The translations under genes were made by a program, and so were the position numbers. Below are positions 35,056 to 48,593 of a stretch of 64,000 bases of DNA, piece after piece. This DNA is from Cryptomeria japonica. Taxonomy: Eukaryota > Streptophyta > Pinopsida > Cupressales > Cupressaceae. The DNA lies in contig NC_081412.1 of the NCBI RefSeq assembly GCF_030272615.1, forward strand, positions 20,375,932-20,439,931, read 5' to 3'. How positions within the stretch are numbered: position 1 is the stretch's first letter; each line of letters starts with the position of its first letter. A model generated the notes under the pieces. It saw nothing but the letters and a program-made list of their open reading frames with translations. It was not told the origin of the DNA and did not search any database.

Positions 35056-36684
35056 TGGAACAAATCATTCCGGTGGGAAAGAATGGTGTCGAGCGGGAAA
35101 GGGCGTGTAGGAAGAAGACCAAAGGGTGTGCAGGTGGAAGCAGAAGCGTTAGGGCTTCAGCAGCCGAAGACCAAGGCGAGGATGAGGAGCAGGACGAGGC
35201 AGATGGCGGTTGTAGGGTTTTCATGGGCCCACGTGGTAGATTTGTGGGTGTGGAGGCCTCTTTCAAGTTGGATCTGAGTGTTTGGCCTCTCTCAGCAGTG
35301 TGTGGGTCTGGCCTCGGGCAGGATGGTGGTTTTTTTCCCTGCCTGTCTTTTCTCTGTCATGTGATGGTGGTGGAGGGGGTTTTGTCTTGGAGATTCGTTG
35401 CAGGGTGTGGTCTCTTGGGGCGTTGGGTATTGTTGCTGCTGATGTCAAGTTTGGGGTCTTTGAGCATGGTGTTGTTGAGGTTGATGTTGTTTTGGTGGAT
35501 CTTCCCTCTTTGGGTGAGGTGGTGGTTCCTCTTGTTTGGGACTCAAGTGGATTTTCAAGTCTCTACTTCTGTGGGTTTTTGGTTTCCCTTCTCTCTTTAG
35601 GATGCCTTGTGTCCTTGGGGCCGGATCTGGTGCTGCTAAGGTTTTCTTTGTGGGAGATCCGGTGTCTTGGGTTTTTCTCTGATCTGGGTTGTCCTCCTAT
35701 TCAGGTGGAAGGACTTTCTCTGTGTTGGGCTATGATTGAAATGTTTGGGCTTCTAGGTTGTTCTTCTCCTCGCTTGTCTAAGGTGGCCCTTTCTCCTATA
35801 GAGGTGGAGATTCGGTGGTTGGGAGCAGTCGGGTTTCAGCTTGTTGCTAGAGGGTTCTCGGGGATAAAGTTCTGCCTTCTCTCTTGTCCTATTGAGGTGG
35901 ACCTCTTCCCTATTGAGGTGGGGAGATGGTGTGAGGAGGCCTTCTGGATGATGATGTTGCTCGTGCTACTGGTTGAAGTTGCCTTTCATTTCTCTCATGT
36001 GTTTCCTCATGGCAAGGTCTGGGTCCTATGTGTCCTTACTTCTCAGTTTTTTTTTGTGGGTTGAGGGACCCTTTCAAATCCCTCCTATTTATGTTTGGAA
36101 TCAATCTGTTGGTTTGTCGATTTCAAGTTGTGGGAGCCTAGTAAATTCCACAAGAAGGCTGGTTGTTGCTAGTTTTCAAGGGTCCAATTTGGCTAGTTGT
36201 TGTCTTTGTGTTTGGTTAAGGATTATTTTTGCCTTGGGCATCCAGAGATTTTTGTCGTGGTTTGAGGGAGCCTTGGAAAACCCTTCTATACTAGTTTTGG
36301 GTGCCAGTTCAAAACCCAGGATGAAGGTTAGGGGAGCTCTTCAAAACCCTTTATGTCCAGATTGTGTTTGGATGCCAACCTATTGTAATTTGGTTTCTTT
36401 GAAGGGTATGGGTTCCTGGAAAAACCCATGGTGTTGTGTGTAGGTTAAGGGAGCCCCTATAAAATCCTTGTTCTTGTTTTCGGGGTGGTTTTTCCGCCCT
36501 GTTTGTGATTTGGTTGTTGGTTTTCTGATGATCTCACCTTCTAGTAGCGTTGTTTTGTGGGATCCAGATCTTGGTAAAATATGAGGGTTTTGGGTCCCTT
36601 CAAAACCTGTGAGATTTTAGGTCCCCTTAAAACCCTTTGTATGGGGTTTCGGTTCCCCTCAAAACCTATTTATACTTAATCAAA
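35056..36684 (+). mobile_element. GC-richer LINE-like insertion with 18-bp target duplication
   Basis: A perfect 18-bp duplication, aacattttattcctacta, flanks it (35038-35055 and 36685-36702). The body is richer in G and T than its surroundings. Overlapping frames at 35055-35600 and 35282-36064 show no known domain and compete in different registers, so coding is doubtful. The 3' third repeats a motif like ggtccc(t/c)t(c/t)aaaacc at least eight times, and the end reads ttaatcaaaaac. I infer a non-autonomous LINE relative. Confidence 0.55.
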
Positions 36685-36937
36685 AACATTTTATTCCTAC
36701 TACTAATTTCTTCTAATCATCTATTACATTAAATTTTGAGTTTTATTTCAATAAATAAATCCAATAAAGCTACCAAGTTTCTAGTGCTTGGCCTAGATTT
36801 CAAGGATACTTAATTTAATATCAAAATTAAATGAGGCAATCGCAAAAGCCACCATCAATATCTTCTTCTCCTAGGTAAAGGCCAACTCGATTGCATTACA
36901 ACATGTTGTATTAAAAGGAATGATAGAAGTTTGAAAT

Positions 36938-38314
36938 CTATCAATGGCAAGTGAGGCCTCTTTGGAGCTGTATGATCAATTTTTTCTTAAATATGTCTTT
37001 GTTGGGTCATCATCATTTCCTAGATTACATTTAAAAAATCTATAAATACTTTGCCCCACTCATGCAATTGGATAGATTTATTGAGTGAATCAACACATTT
37101 CACATAGTTTTCTCTTTTTTCACATCTATGATCAGCAACTAGCAATATTTTGATCATGTGCTACAAGTCCGCCACCTTAGATGTTTATAAATCTACACCA
37201 TCACTTTAATTTGGTCTATTCTCTCCTTCTTTTCAATAAAGTGAAGACACTAAAGAAAATAACACATAACCATTCTACTGAGGGACTTGAATTAAGGTCA
37301 AACTCCATTGGCTTAGAGTGGGAGATAGAGCTTCCAAAAGGATTTTCTATGCTCTTAGAGCACATTACACTTATCATGGCATCTATAGTGTAGTAAATTT
37401 TATCCCCTTACAATTTCACACTCTATTTTGGGCCCATGATTTAGTGTGCTCTCTCCTAGGTTACTTCAAGCCTATTTCAACCCTATCTTTCGTGATCATT
37501 GACAGGTGGTAATATTGACACAATATCCTGTGTCTTGGGTTTTGATACTATACAATTACTTTTCTTTGTTCCCACTTCAAAAGGACTAGGGTGACCAATG
37601 TCGTAGTCTTAGAGGACTAGGGTTTCCAATGCCCTTTTCCCTCTAAAAGGAGCCCAAACTCAAATGTGTTTGATTGTTCATTTCTACCATTTGTAATCTA
37701 ATCTTGATATTTTTATTTGATCATTGGATGTTAGCCTAAATAGGGAAATGCCTTGTGAAATCTATATAAAGAAAAATTTATTTGTCATTGACAAATTCTA
37801 TTTGATAAAAAACAAGAAGTTGCATTCCTATTGAGAAAGCATTATTGATCAAGCATCATATTAATCGAGCCCTTGTTGTCACGACCCATTAATGCTTGAA
37901 ATTTGCACTCGTCTTTATCTTTTTAGCTATTGCATAAGGGAGTTTTGAGTTAATTGGGACACTTTATCTAATTATTAAAATTAATTAGGTCCTTTAATTA
38001 CTTTATTCACTTAAGGTGAACTTAAGTGATTTTTGCTTTTATTTCATTAGGCTAATAATAGCTTAAGTTGTCTCATTCATTATGATTGTGACACTTGGTG
38101 CTAGATAGTTTAACATTGCATCAGGGTTTTGCATCTAGGGTTTTATTCATCCCTTAATAAGGATTCATTCTTTCATTGTATCATATCTTTTTGTGCAATC
38201 AATACAAAATTCTAGGTTGTGTTGAGCAAATTATCCTTAATTGATCTTTTTTTGTGATAGGTGGTGTTCTTGCATATGATTCTTCTCTTGTGAAGTTGAA
38301 TCATTAAATTCTAC
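36938..38314. other. Intergenic DNA with an LTR-like promoter remnant
   Basis: No gene is recognised. The stretch 37731-37770 (ttagcctaaat...gaaatgccttgtgaaa, then tatataaa at 37763-37770) resembles 53174-53216 and is probably the U3/TATA part of a decayed LTR. Confidence 0.45.
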
Positions 38315-39171
38315 ACCTAGAAAGTTCAATACATTCTACACATGTGTAACTTTAACCATGTAACAAAACATAAACTATCAAGAAATATAACTAACATATA
38401 GTTGAAAGATTGATGATTTAGGATGATACAATACAATTTTTATTCTTCTTTTATAATTATAATATAATTTATTTTGTATGTTCATAAGATCCCTCATTTT
38501 TAGGATACAAGGTAAAAATTGTATAGGTGTCTATTGATTTCTTATTTCAAATGGTCTATTGTATTAGTGTATTTATGTGTTACTGATTTTCTATTTAGAA
38601 GAATTGTCATTCTAATCAAGTCTTCTCTATAGCAATCCATCATGTAGATATCAACATGATTTATGTATTTGGTATCAATTTTATTTTAATATAAGATCTA
38701 TTGATAGGATGAGTTAACCTCCTTTAAATAAAAATAAATCCCATTCTTAACTTTACTAAACTATGTACAAATGTATACTATTGTGATCTTCCAATAAATA
38801 GCTTTACTTTATTTCCTCTTACATTTTTTAACACATAATAGCGATTCCAGCTCTTGTCTTGAATATTCTATTGCATGTTCAATAATTTACGATTATATTT
38901 GAGTGATCCTCCTCAAATAGATAAGTTATAAATTGTATTTTATCAAACATATATACTCAACACTAATAAAAAAGTATCATATTTACACATAATCAAAATA
39001 TTAACTCTCATTAAAATATTCATTTTATATTTCATTATAAACAATATTATTCGACCAAATTTTTTTATTATAGGTTTTCTTGAAAATTAGTAAATCTAAT
39101 TACCATATTAAAAATATTTGTATCAATATTATATACATTCATAATACAATAAGAATATAATTAAACTATCA

Positions 39172-39454
39172 GTTGCACCTTGGTGTGCACTGGGTACACT
39201 AAAGAAGTGTAGAAGGTCAAGTAGGAAAAAAAAAATTGGTGTTTTTATTGCATACCTTTGTGTAGTACATGAGGTCAATTGGTAGGCCATTTAGAAATTG
39301 ATGTTGTCTATGCATGAAAGGTCTAAATGGAGAAGTGATAACTTCAAATCAACTATGCACTTACTTATAAGGGTCCAAGCATGATTAAAAAAGAAACCTT
39401 TGAATTAAAAATATATTAAGACTCCATTACCAATAAGCTCATGTTATGTTTTCA

Positions 39455-39455
<1 letters not shown>
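39172..39455 (+). repeat. Dispersed repeat E, copy 4
   Basis: It begins gcaccttggtgtgcactggg and, like copy 1, is followed by GA-rich DNA. Confidence 0.8.
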
Positions 39456-39992
<537 letters not shown>

Positions 39993-41114
39993 TGGAGAGA
40001 TAAAGATAGATAAGAATACATATATAGAGGTATAGAAAAATTATTAATCAGGATAGCAATCTCAATATAATCATTAAAATATTTATAGATATTTAATAAT
40101 TATTTTAAATTTTAAAATAACAATTGATAAGTTAGAATAATATTATATATATTAGAACCTTAAAATTAGATAATTTTATAGTTTAAACATCCTATTAAAT
40201 TTTAATTTTAATTCAATTCTAACCTACTTTTAACTCCAATTTATACAATTAAATCTTACTTAAATTAAAAAATAATCCAAATAGTTATAACAAGAAGTCT
40301 AATTTAGATAAAAATATATATTTTTACTCATAATTATAACTTAATCTACATAACAAAATATTTAATAATAAACTTAACCTGAAATCTAATGCTTAATTAT
40401 TATTATTGTAATTATATTTATTAAATATTAACTATAACTCACTGTTAAATTTATTTAAATATAATATTAAACTTAGACTATAATCTATTTCATAAATATA
40501 ATATTTGTAAACCTCATAATTAAATTTGTTATAAATATTTATTTAATTATAACTATAATAATATAATTAAATTGGAAAATTAAAAAATTAAAATTAAATC
40601 TAAATCCTCATATAAAATATATAATAAACAACTTGAAAAGATTACAAAAACTGAACATTCACTAACATAAATATTTTTTTGAACTTAAGGATATCCTCCT
40701 TTAACCAAGGTATTTTTTTTTATCAATTATAAAATTTATAAATACTTATTATTTTTAATATTCTTGTTATCATTACTATTTTACTTTACTATATTTGCGA
40801 ATTTAGTTGTCTTTATTTTATCAATTATTTTAATTTAAGAGGTTCGTAGGTAACTACTGCATTGTGGGGTCATCCCCAATTGAACTTATAGATATTATAG
40901 TGTATAATATCATATTATATAATGTACCATACAATTTATGAATCATAAATAGTATGAAAATATATTATATAATATTATTTATATATTTATATTATTAAAT
41001 ATAAATAAATAATATTATATACACATTTTATAATATAAATATATAAATAATATTATATACATTAGATATATTTCATAATGTGTAATATAAATATAAATAT
41101 ATATATATATATAA

Positions 41115-41148
<34 letters not shown>

Positions 41149-41620
41149 TTTAATATATTAAATTTTAAATATAAATATTATTATTTGTATATTATATTTA
41201 TTATATCATAATATAAATGCTATTAAAATTTTGAAAATAAAATAATATTAAGAAAAATTAATATATATTTATAAATGTTAAATTTTAATTTTAAAATTAA
41301 AAAACTTTTAATTTTTTAATTAAAAATGAAACGTATTAAATATGAGAAAAAAATTGTTGGGCTGCCAAAAAAAATAACAGCATGGGGACTTGAAGAGGCA
41401 ATAAAACACCTCCAAAAGAAATGAGAGTAAATGTTTGTTCCAAAGTTGTGGGGTAAAACAAAAAAGACACATTCAAACACAAGTGATGGGGAAAAACACG
41501 CTAAAAGCATATGTAAAATTGTGAAGCGGCCTAGCAAAGGAGAAACTGGTGATAGAAAAAGGAAAAAAAAAATGAATATCAATTAAGAGATGCAATTCTC
41601 TCAATCATCTTGTGTCACTT
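39993..41620. other. Very AT-rich non-coding stretch
   Basis: Composition is extreme, with degenerate TA repeats near 41095-41150. The 88-codon minus frame at 41316-41582 has no family resemblance. I support no gene here. Confidence 0.6.
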
Positions 41621-41623
41621 TTT

Positions 41624-41792
41624 AGCAATTTTGAACCGTTGATTTTTAAAAATGATCATCTGTCATGCTTTCGACGTAATTATAATGTAATAAGAAATCA
41701 ATAGACAACTTTGAACCATTGATTTTCAAAAGAGGAGCATCCATCTCAGATGACAAATACTTTGGACATGATTATAATGTAATAAGAAACCA
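41624..41792. repeat. ~82-bp tandem duplication
   Basis: Two units start with caa(t/c)tttgaacc(g/a)ttgattt (41624 and 41705), and each ends in taatgtaataagaaa(t/c)caatagacaac. Confidence 0.75.
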
Positions 41793-42447
41793 ATAGACAA
41801 CTCTTACTAGAGATTTTCCTTCTCCATAATATCTATGAGATATTATGTCCTCTGTTTCTTTGCATGATTTTTCTTGTCTTGTCTCAATAAAAATCTATTA
41901 TTGTCCTCTGTTTCTTTGCATGATTTTTCAAGTTTTATGCTACTACAGATAACTTTGGCTTATCGCGTAGTAAATATGGCCACGTTACCAATGTTTAAAG
42001 CAAACAAATTCTGAAGAAGACATTTGATAGCAATATTTGTGAATGTCACAATCATGTGCTCGCTACTAAACCTACCTCCTCCGAGTGGTTTGAATGCTCT
42101 TAAATCTTGTTTCTTCTTTCCCAAATTCAATGATGGCTGAGTTGAATGACTCAAGAGATTATTAGAATAGTGGAAACAATGAAATCAAAGATATTAAGGA
42201 ATTATCCGTCTCATTATTCTTATTCTTACTAACGCCATTTTGTGCCTCCATTTTCTCATTATGGTCAAACTTCATCATCGAACAATTAAAGAAAAAATAT
42301 CAAGCTATACAGCTTTGCACATGTATTAGGGTAGATTTTATGTATTCAAACACTACGCAATCTTCTACATAGAAACCCTTATTGAAAACCTCTATTTTGA
42401 GCATGAAATGGTCTTCATAAGAATATGATCATAAATTTTATAAGACA

Positions 42448-42840
42448 ATGCATTTTGTTAAACATTTGGAAAGTAGATGTAAATTTTCTAATTATATTAT
42501 GCATCAGAAAGTAGATATTTTAATATTTTACTCTGACATCATTATTCAATTTGTTTTCTTGTGTTCGCAGCTAAAGAATGGTAATAAAGATGATGTTCAT
42601 TTTAGCAAACACCTGGATCAGATTAAATATCAATTCTTGCAGCTTCAAGGAAGAGATATTAAGTGTGTCAATCAGCTTTATAAGTTCTTCAAGTTTCAAG
42701 TTTTATGTTCTCCTTCAAGTGGTTATGAACATTTTACTTTCATTATATATTTGGGTCGTCATATCATGTCTTGCTTGCATGCTGCAATGTTTCAGCTGGT
42801 TGTTTGAGCTGCAAAATGTATGGAAAACATATGGTTAATC
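42448..42840 (+). other. Unassigned frame with a possible exon
   Basis: After a plausible acceptor (cttgtgttcgcag, ending 42570) the sequence reads LKNGNKDDVHFSKHLDQIKY and continues open to 42807. I do not recognise a family. No start exon or downstream gene is visible, so this may be a relic or chance. Confidence 0.2.
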
Positions 42841-43287
42841 AGTTTTGTTCATTATTTGTAAGCTGATTAATTCACGTGTTTTGAATTGACTATGGTTAGC
42901 TATTCTTAATTTATTTTTTCATTTTGTGCAATCCTTTCATTGTTCTTCTTATTATTTCTTTGTATTTTTCTATTAGCTTGATCAATACAAAAAAAACATA
43001 TCAACCATATTTCTAAAATCAATTGTTAATCTTGTTTCTACAACAAAATTGTACTTGTAAGTCCAAATCTCAAGGTTGGATTTCTAGATATATTCCAATC
43101 CTAAAATCAAAGAAAAAATGTGTTTTGATTTCCAAATTTCACATAGGCATTCAGATTTGAGCTTTCATTCCTAAAAAAGTATTCATTTTATGAAACATGT
43201 ATGCATGCTTGCCAATAACTTTTCCCCACACTATTCTTACATTTAGCATGCATGATTGCATATGACTTTGTATAGATTTATGCAAAT
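42841..43287. other. Non-coding stretch
   Basis: Nothing recognised between the two copies of the second segmental duplication. Confidence 0.4.
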
Positions 43288-44376
43288 ACCTAGAAAATTC
43301 AATACATTCTACACATGGGCAACTTTAACCATGTAACAAAACAACAACTATCAAGAAATATAGCTAGCATGTAGTTGAAAGGTTGATGATTTAGGATGAG
43401 ACATTGTATTTGTGATTCTTCTTTTTTATTATAATGTAATGTATTATATATAGTTATAAGATCCCTTGTTTTGAGGATCCAAGACAAAAATTGTATAGTT
43501 GTTTGTAAAGTAATTTGATGTGTTAGTAAAATCATCATTCATACTTGTGTTATCTATAACAATTCATCATGTAGATATCTACATCTTTTAGGAATTTGTT
43601 ATCAATTATATCTCAATCTAAAAAATATTGATATGATGAGTTAACCAATTTCTAATTAAAATAATTCTCATTATTAACTTTACTAAAATTAATACAAATA
43701 TACTTTTATCTTATTCTTCTATTGAATGGAGACAGGTTTTTTTGCTTGCATCTCACAATTTTGATCATTTATTAGTTGTTTCACATCTCATCTTTATGAT
43801 TCTACTACATGTTCTACAAATTACAATTATATTTGAGCGATCCTCATCTGCTAGATAAAATGCAAATTATCTTCTATGGATCATACATGCTCAACACTAA
43901 TAAAAAGTCATATTTACACCTAGTGAAAATAATACTTCTTATTATCATCCTCATTTATATTCATTATAAATAAAATATTGTTAAACCTAATTTTCTAATT
44001 TTTTAATTTTATAAATTTTATTACAAAATATCATTGAATTCAATTACCATATATCTACCAATAGGTTGTCTTTGTCTCAATAAAAATTTATTGTTGTCCT
44101 AAATTGTTAGCAATATTTGTGAATGTCATAGTCATGTGATAAGCTAGTAAACCCACCTCCTCCACGTGGTTTGAAAGATCAAACTTGTTTGGACATTATT
44201 GTTTCTTCTTTTCCAAATTCAATTATGCTTGAGTAGAATGAGTTGAGAAATTATTACGGTAGTGGAAATATGAAATCAAAGATATTTGAACGAATTTTGA
44301 GTCTCATTTTTCTTATTCTTACTAGACGCCATTTTGTGCCTTGTCATTTTCTGATTGTGGTCAAACTTCATCATGG
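43288..44376 (+). repeat. Second segmental duplication, short copy
   Basis: It aligns with 38315-39110 and 41876-42290 with many substitutions and small indels, and shows the arrangement before the 2.8-kb insertion in the long copy. Confidence 0.8.
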
Positions 44377-44383
44377 GAAAATT

Positions 44384-44472
44384 TAACAATTTTAATAAGA
44401 ATGGACATTCTTATTATTAATGAAAATTTAATAATTTTAATAAGAATGGACATTCTTATTATTAATGAGAAG
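44384..44472. repeat. Tandem pair of perfect palindromes
   Basis: A unit of about 45 bp is doubled; each copy contains AATAAGAATG-GA-CATTCTTATT, a perfect 10-bp inverted repeat with a 2-base centre. Confidence 0.85.
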
Positions 44473-46439
44473 AACAAAATTTAATTTTGTAGAAAATTTT
44501 ATACCAAATTTATGTAAAAAGATGTTTATTGAATGTTTCTTTCGAGTGTTAGTTTAGTAAAAATAATTGTAATTATTACTTTTTATTTATTTAAATTTTT
44601 AGATGATTTATATTTTCTATATTTGAATAGCATTCAATTGAAAATGAAATGATATTCATAATGAATTAATAGATTTAATTTTAGAAATAACAGTGAATGT
44701 CATACATATTCTCTATATATCACCAATATTTATTGTGGCCCTTCCTAATGTCAATCCTTATGATTTATATACTATTAGAGCCCATGCCATATTGATTGAA
44801 AAAAAATTATGATTGAATCTTTTAATAGGAACAATGAGCAAAAAAATAGATTATTGATGTCCCAAGGACACCTATAGATTAATGGAACTCAATCATCATA
44901 CAAAAGAGTAATTTATGTAGTCTGGTATCTATAGAATAGACTATATCCCTTATAGTTCCAAGAACTATATCCTTTGTAGTACTAAGCACCTTGTTAACTA
45001 AGCTATCTACTCATAAGTTGCAAACCAACCTTATGTATACGGTAATACACAATAGTACTTCATCGTTTAAAATATTGTCATTATTCTAATATGATTTAAA
45101 GTTGGGTACTAGATGATATTCACAAATAGAAAATCCTTCTAAGAAAATTTTGTCTATAAAGTATTTTATCATGCAATGCACTAAATTTTAGGTTTTGTTG
45201 TATAACATTTATATTAGCTAGCATGTGGTATTGTCATGCCAATAAGGTATAAAGCAACATATTATTTTGCATGTGGGGGGTTTTATGATAGAAAACATAA
45301 GTCATGTAAATGGATAGTTCACAACTTCATATGAGTTTAGAGTTTCTTGGAATCATGAGTACTGAAAGGTCGCTTATTTGTATAACTAGACTTCATGCAG
45401 CAAAATTTGAAAGAAATATAATATAATAAAAGATGGAACAAGGTACTAAAAGAAGTAAAAATTGGAGATATGTTTGTATGTGATACCACAAGTCAAGAAT
45501 TGGTAATGGTGGCTATACTGAAAAATTTGTGAATATAGATAGTGTGAAGGTTATAACTATTGATTCATAGTGTGTAATAATGACAAACTAGACAAGGTGA
45601 CTATCAACTTCAAGGAGATATCATAATCAGTGTTATTTGTGGTAAGCTCACATAATATATGATATGATTAAAATTGTATGACTCTTGATATTTCATGGGT
45701 TGGCTAAATAGATAGACACTTGGTATTCCCATAAAAGCATTCAATGGGTATTCAATGTGTGTGTGTGCGTGTGTGTGTGTGTGTATTGAATATCTTTTCT
45801 TTGTGATAGTTTTTTTTTTCTTTCAAAATGAGTTTTCATGTAAATTATTTAAATAGTATCATATAATAATGAGGATGCAAATTCTTATATTTACTTTCAT
45901 ATTTGTTGCTAAATATATTTTATAATCTTTTTTTACAACTTTTTAATACATAATCGTAAATTTATTTTATCCTAGTCTATACATCCTATTCAACTAGGGT
46001 TAAAATCCTCAACAATCGGTATTACAATGTAAGGTGGTTGTTCAAGAAGTTACTACTGAGCATTGGAGTGTAAAATTTGGCATGTGTGTAGGTATAACTC
46101 TATAAAAAATGGTGTGTTGTATTTCACATATAAATAGTGATAAAATAATACTTTCAAATATTTTTTCAGAAAGAACACCATTCAATCAATGGATAGCACC
46201 TCAAGGTGTAAACTAGAGAGATTAACTGTTAATAATTTTCAAGCTATGAAAGCTCAAGATGGAGGATATTCTATTGTAAAGAGATCAATGGATTGTTGTA
46301 TCTTTCTCAACCAAACCACCAAGTATGTCTAATGAATACTAGATAAAATTGGATAAGAGTCCTATGAGTACTATTTTAACATATTTATCAAACTTTATGT
46401 TGAACAATTCTAAATAGATGGTATGTTCATTGTGGAATA
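44473..46439. other. AT-rich stretch without recognised gene
   Basis: No gene can be supported. A (GT)n microsatellite lies at about 45755-45785. Confidence 0.5.
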
Positions 46440-47400
46440 AGGCATGTACTTTTTTATTAATTGAGTAGAAAACTAGGGTGTCGACCCTTTCCAACAACAA
46501 GCCCTAACTTAGGCAAAGAAACATAGACCAAAAAGAGGCCTCTCATAGAATTCAATGTCATTAACAATCCACTTATAGTACATCCCAGTCCATGAATAGA
46601 CATATTACATAAAATATACAACCCACATCAAGAATGGGAAGGACTTTTTCCCACAACATGGGGAAGAGTTTTGGAAGAGGAAAATAGACCTTTCCTCCAT
46701 CGACAAATAATAATCCAAGCAATACTATCATCATGAGAACACATGTAGCAAAATATGGAGGAGGAGGAAAATCCTCCACCAAAGGCTAGCATTGAACAAG
46801 AGTAGAAGGAAGAGTAGGGTGCACACACTAGGTGCAAGATTCACCAACAAGGACCAGCATGCATTAAGAGGTTACATTTGTAGCAAGAGGTTCATCAACA
46901 TCATGGGAGGGGTCATCATCATCTTCAGAGGATTCATCAAAAGAAGAACCAGAAGCCTAAACAATCAAGTGAGCACCATCAATGTCTTTCCACCAAGTGG
47001 GCATTCCCTTGCAACGCCAGAGAGAACAATATATGGTCAAGTGACCAGTTGAGAAGCATCAACGATATTGAAAGAGAGGCCCCCATAATGGAACGACTGA
47101 GTACATGGCTTATCCCCAACCGTGAGAAATATATCTCTAGGAAGAGGCATGGAGATGTCAATATTGATCAAAATGCAGACTGACTCATGAAGTGGTATCA
47201 TCAACCTTCAAGAAGAGGCTAATAGAGTTGTCAATGGCCTCATAACAAGAATTCTCCCAAAATTGGAGGGCAAGATTGGGAATACAAACCCACACAAGAC
47301 ACACATTAAGTGGTTTAGTAAGAGGGTTAAAGGAAGTTGTCTAGGGTGTGATTGAGAGGGGGTATACTCTTCAAGCCCTCAACTTGATCAACAAGTCACA
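46440..47400 (-). pseudogene. Decayed LINE ORF1 with 3' end
   Basis: The minus strand near 47330-47190 reads NPLTKPLNVCLVWVCIPNLA then LQFWENSCYEAIDNSISLFL, the DUF4283 pattern (LVWVRFPNLPL.FW....L..I...LG) of plant L1 ORF1. Further down, FSTGHLTIYC and CKG(M/N) recall its zinc knuckle. Many stops and frameshifts are present and ORF2 is missing. The segment closes at ctactcaattaataaaaaag near 46450, a plausible LINE 3' end. The plus-strand frame at 46792-47052 is a shadow. Confidence 0.6.
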
Positions 47401-47454
47401 ATCAACAAACAAAGAAAAGAACATCGAGACTCATTATTTCTTCACCAACCATTT

Positions 47455-47740
47455 TCTTTGTTCAAACTTAATACCATGAACATTGAGACTCTTAAATACC
47501 TCTTCCAATTCCCTCTTTTCTGCACTCTATTATTTATTAACATTGAGCATGAGTGTTTAACATTGACAAGACTCTGCTGAATATCTACCTATTTAATACC
47601 TCTTCCCATTCCTTCATTTCTACACTATCATACTCTATTATTTGAGGCATTGGATATTTGGAAAATAGAAGGATAGAAAGAATGGTTGCAATAGCAACAT
47701 ATTATTTTTTTGAGAATGAGAAATTGGTGGATGAATCCTT
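47455..47740 (+). pseudogene. Broken copy of terpene synthase promoter and first codons
   Basis: The block 47575-47740 aligns with 48495-48645: ctatttaat(a/g)cctcttcccattcctt, then an ATG at 47682 encoding MVAIATYYFFENEKLVDES against [19 protein letters not shown]. Homology ends there. A further copy of the TATA-to-leader stretch lies at 47489-47540. Exon 1 beyond codon ~19 and all later exons are missing. Confidence 0.75.
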
Positions 47741-48430
47741 ACTCTACAATAGGATTAAGTTCATATTCATATAAACCACTACACAAGTACCTCTAAAATG
47801 ATCTCAAATGGTCAAAATTAAGGTTGGTACATAGCCTACACTACTTATCTAGATTGGGTTGAATACATAGGTACTCGATCTTTGGATATAGAAACATATC
47901 ATCTAAATATAACAAGATTTTGTTTTGCAAACATTTGATTCGAAGTGGATAACTATTAAAGATACTCTTGACTTGGTATAATGCAAAAATTACTAGAACT
48001 ACTAACCCTTACTCCTAGTCTAAAAAATAATACAAAATTTGATGGTCAAATGAATTTTTTTCTTAAATTTACTTATTAAAGCCCCATTTATTGAAACTTA
48101 AATAAATTCACTAATTACATTGCCTTAAAATTTCCCTTATTTTGAAACTTATCGTGTAATGATGGATTAAAGGAAAAAAGATTAAAAAAAACTAAAACGG
48201 GAAAAAAGGCAAAGGCATGAAAAAATCAATTAGAAAACGTAAACGAAAAGCAAGCCCAAAAAAAATTATTTAAAAAAGCAAGATGTATCCATGTTGCCCT
48301 CTCTACCAACTTGTATTTGCGCAAATGTGAACGAGTGAAATTCCTTGCGAAATGACCACGAGCGTTGAACATTGACGCGACTCTCTATTAAAACCTTTTA
48401 CTATCTTTGTCTCAGATGCCCAAATTCCTT
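47741..48430. other. Intergenic DNA upstream of the terpene synthase
   Basis: No ORF recognised. A stretch near 48360-48400 (gcgttgaacattgacgcgac) resembles 48476-48495 and 47556-47575, showing repeated duplication of promoter pieces. Confidence 0.4.
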
Positions 48431-48508
48431 GTTCACAACTTTTCCTTTGTTCAAACTTATTTGGGTCACCACCACGAGCGTTGAACCAGACGCTGTTGAA
48501 TATTCACC

Positions 48509-48516
48509 TATTTAAT
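48509..48516 (+). promoter_or_regulatory. TATA-like box of the terpene synthase
   Basis: TATTTAAT lies 85 bp upstream of the ATG and is conserved in the broken copy upstream. A pyrimidine-rich stretch (cctcttcccattccttcttctc) follows it where transcription would start. Confidence 0.5.
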
Positions 48517-48593
48517 GCCTCTTCCCATTCCTTCTTCTCAGCACTCTCATATTCTCTGTTATTATTCCAACCGTTTCACATTTGAAAGAAAGA

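Larger units (their letters stand above)
33560..36937 (+). repeat. Segmental duplication, copy 2
   Basis: It is the direct partner of 29755-32275, interrupted by an unrelated insertion at 35056-36684. It contains repeat E copy 3 at about 34066-34450. Confidence 0.85.

Noticed and set aside
35282-36064. 260-codon plus-strand ORF as a host gene
   Set aside because: It overlaps another long frame in the same GC-richer insertion, is hydrophobic by composition and lacks any known domain.
41316-41582. 88-codon minus-strand ORF with hydrophobic N-terminus
   Set aside because: Located in extremely AT-rich DNA, no homologous motif, no splice or promoter signals.
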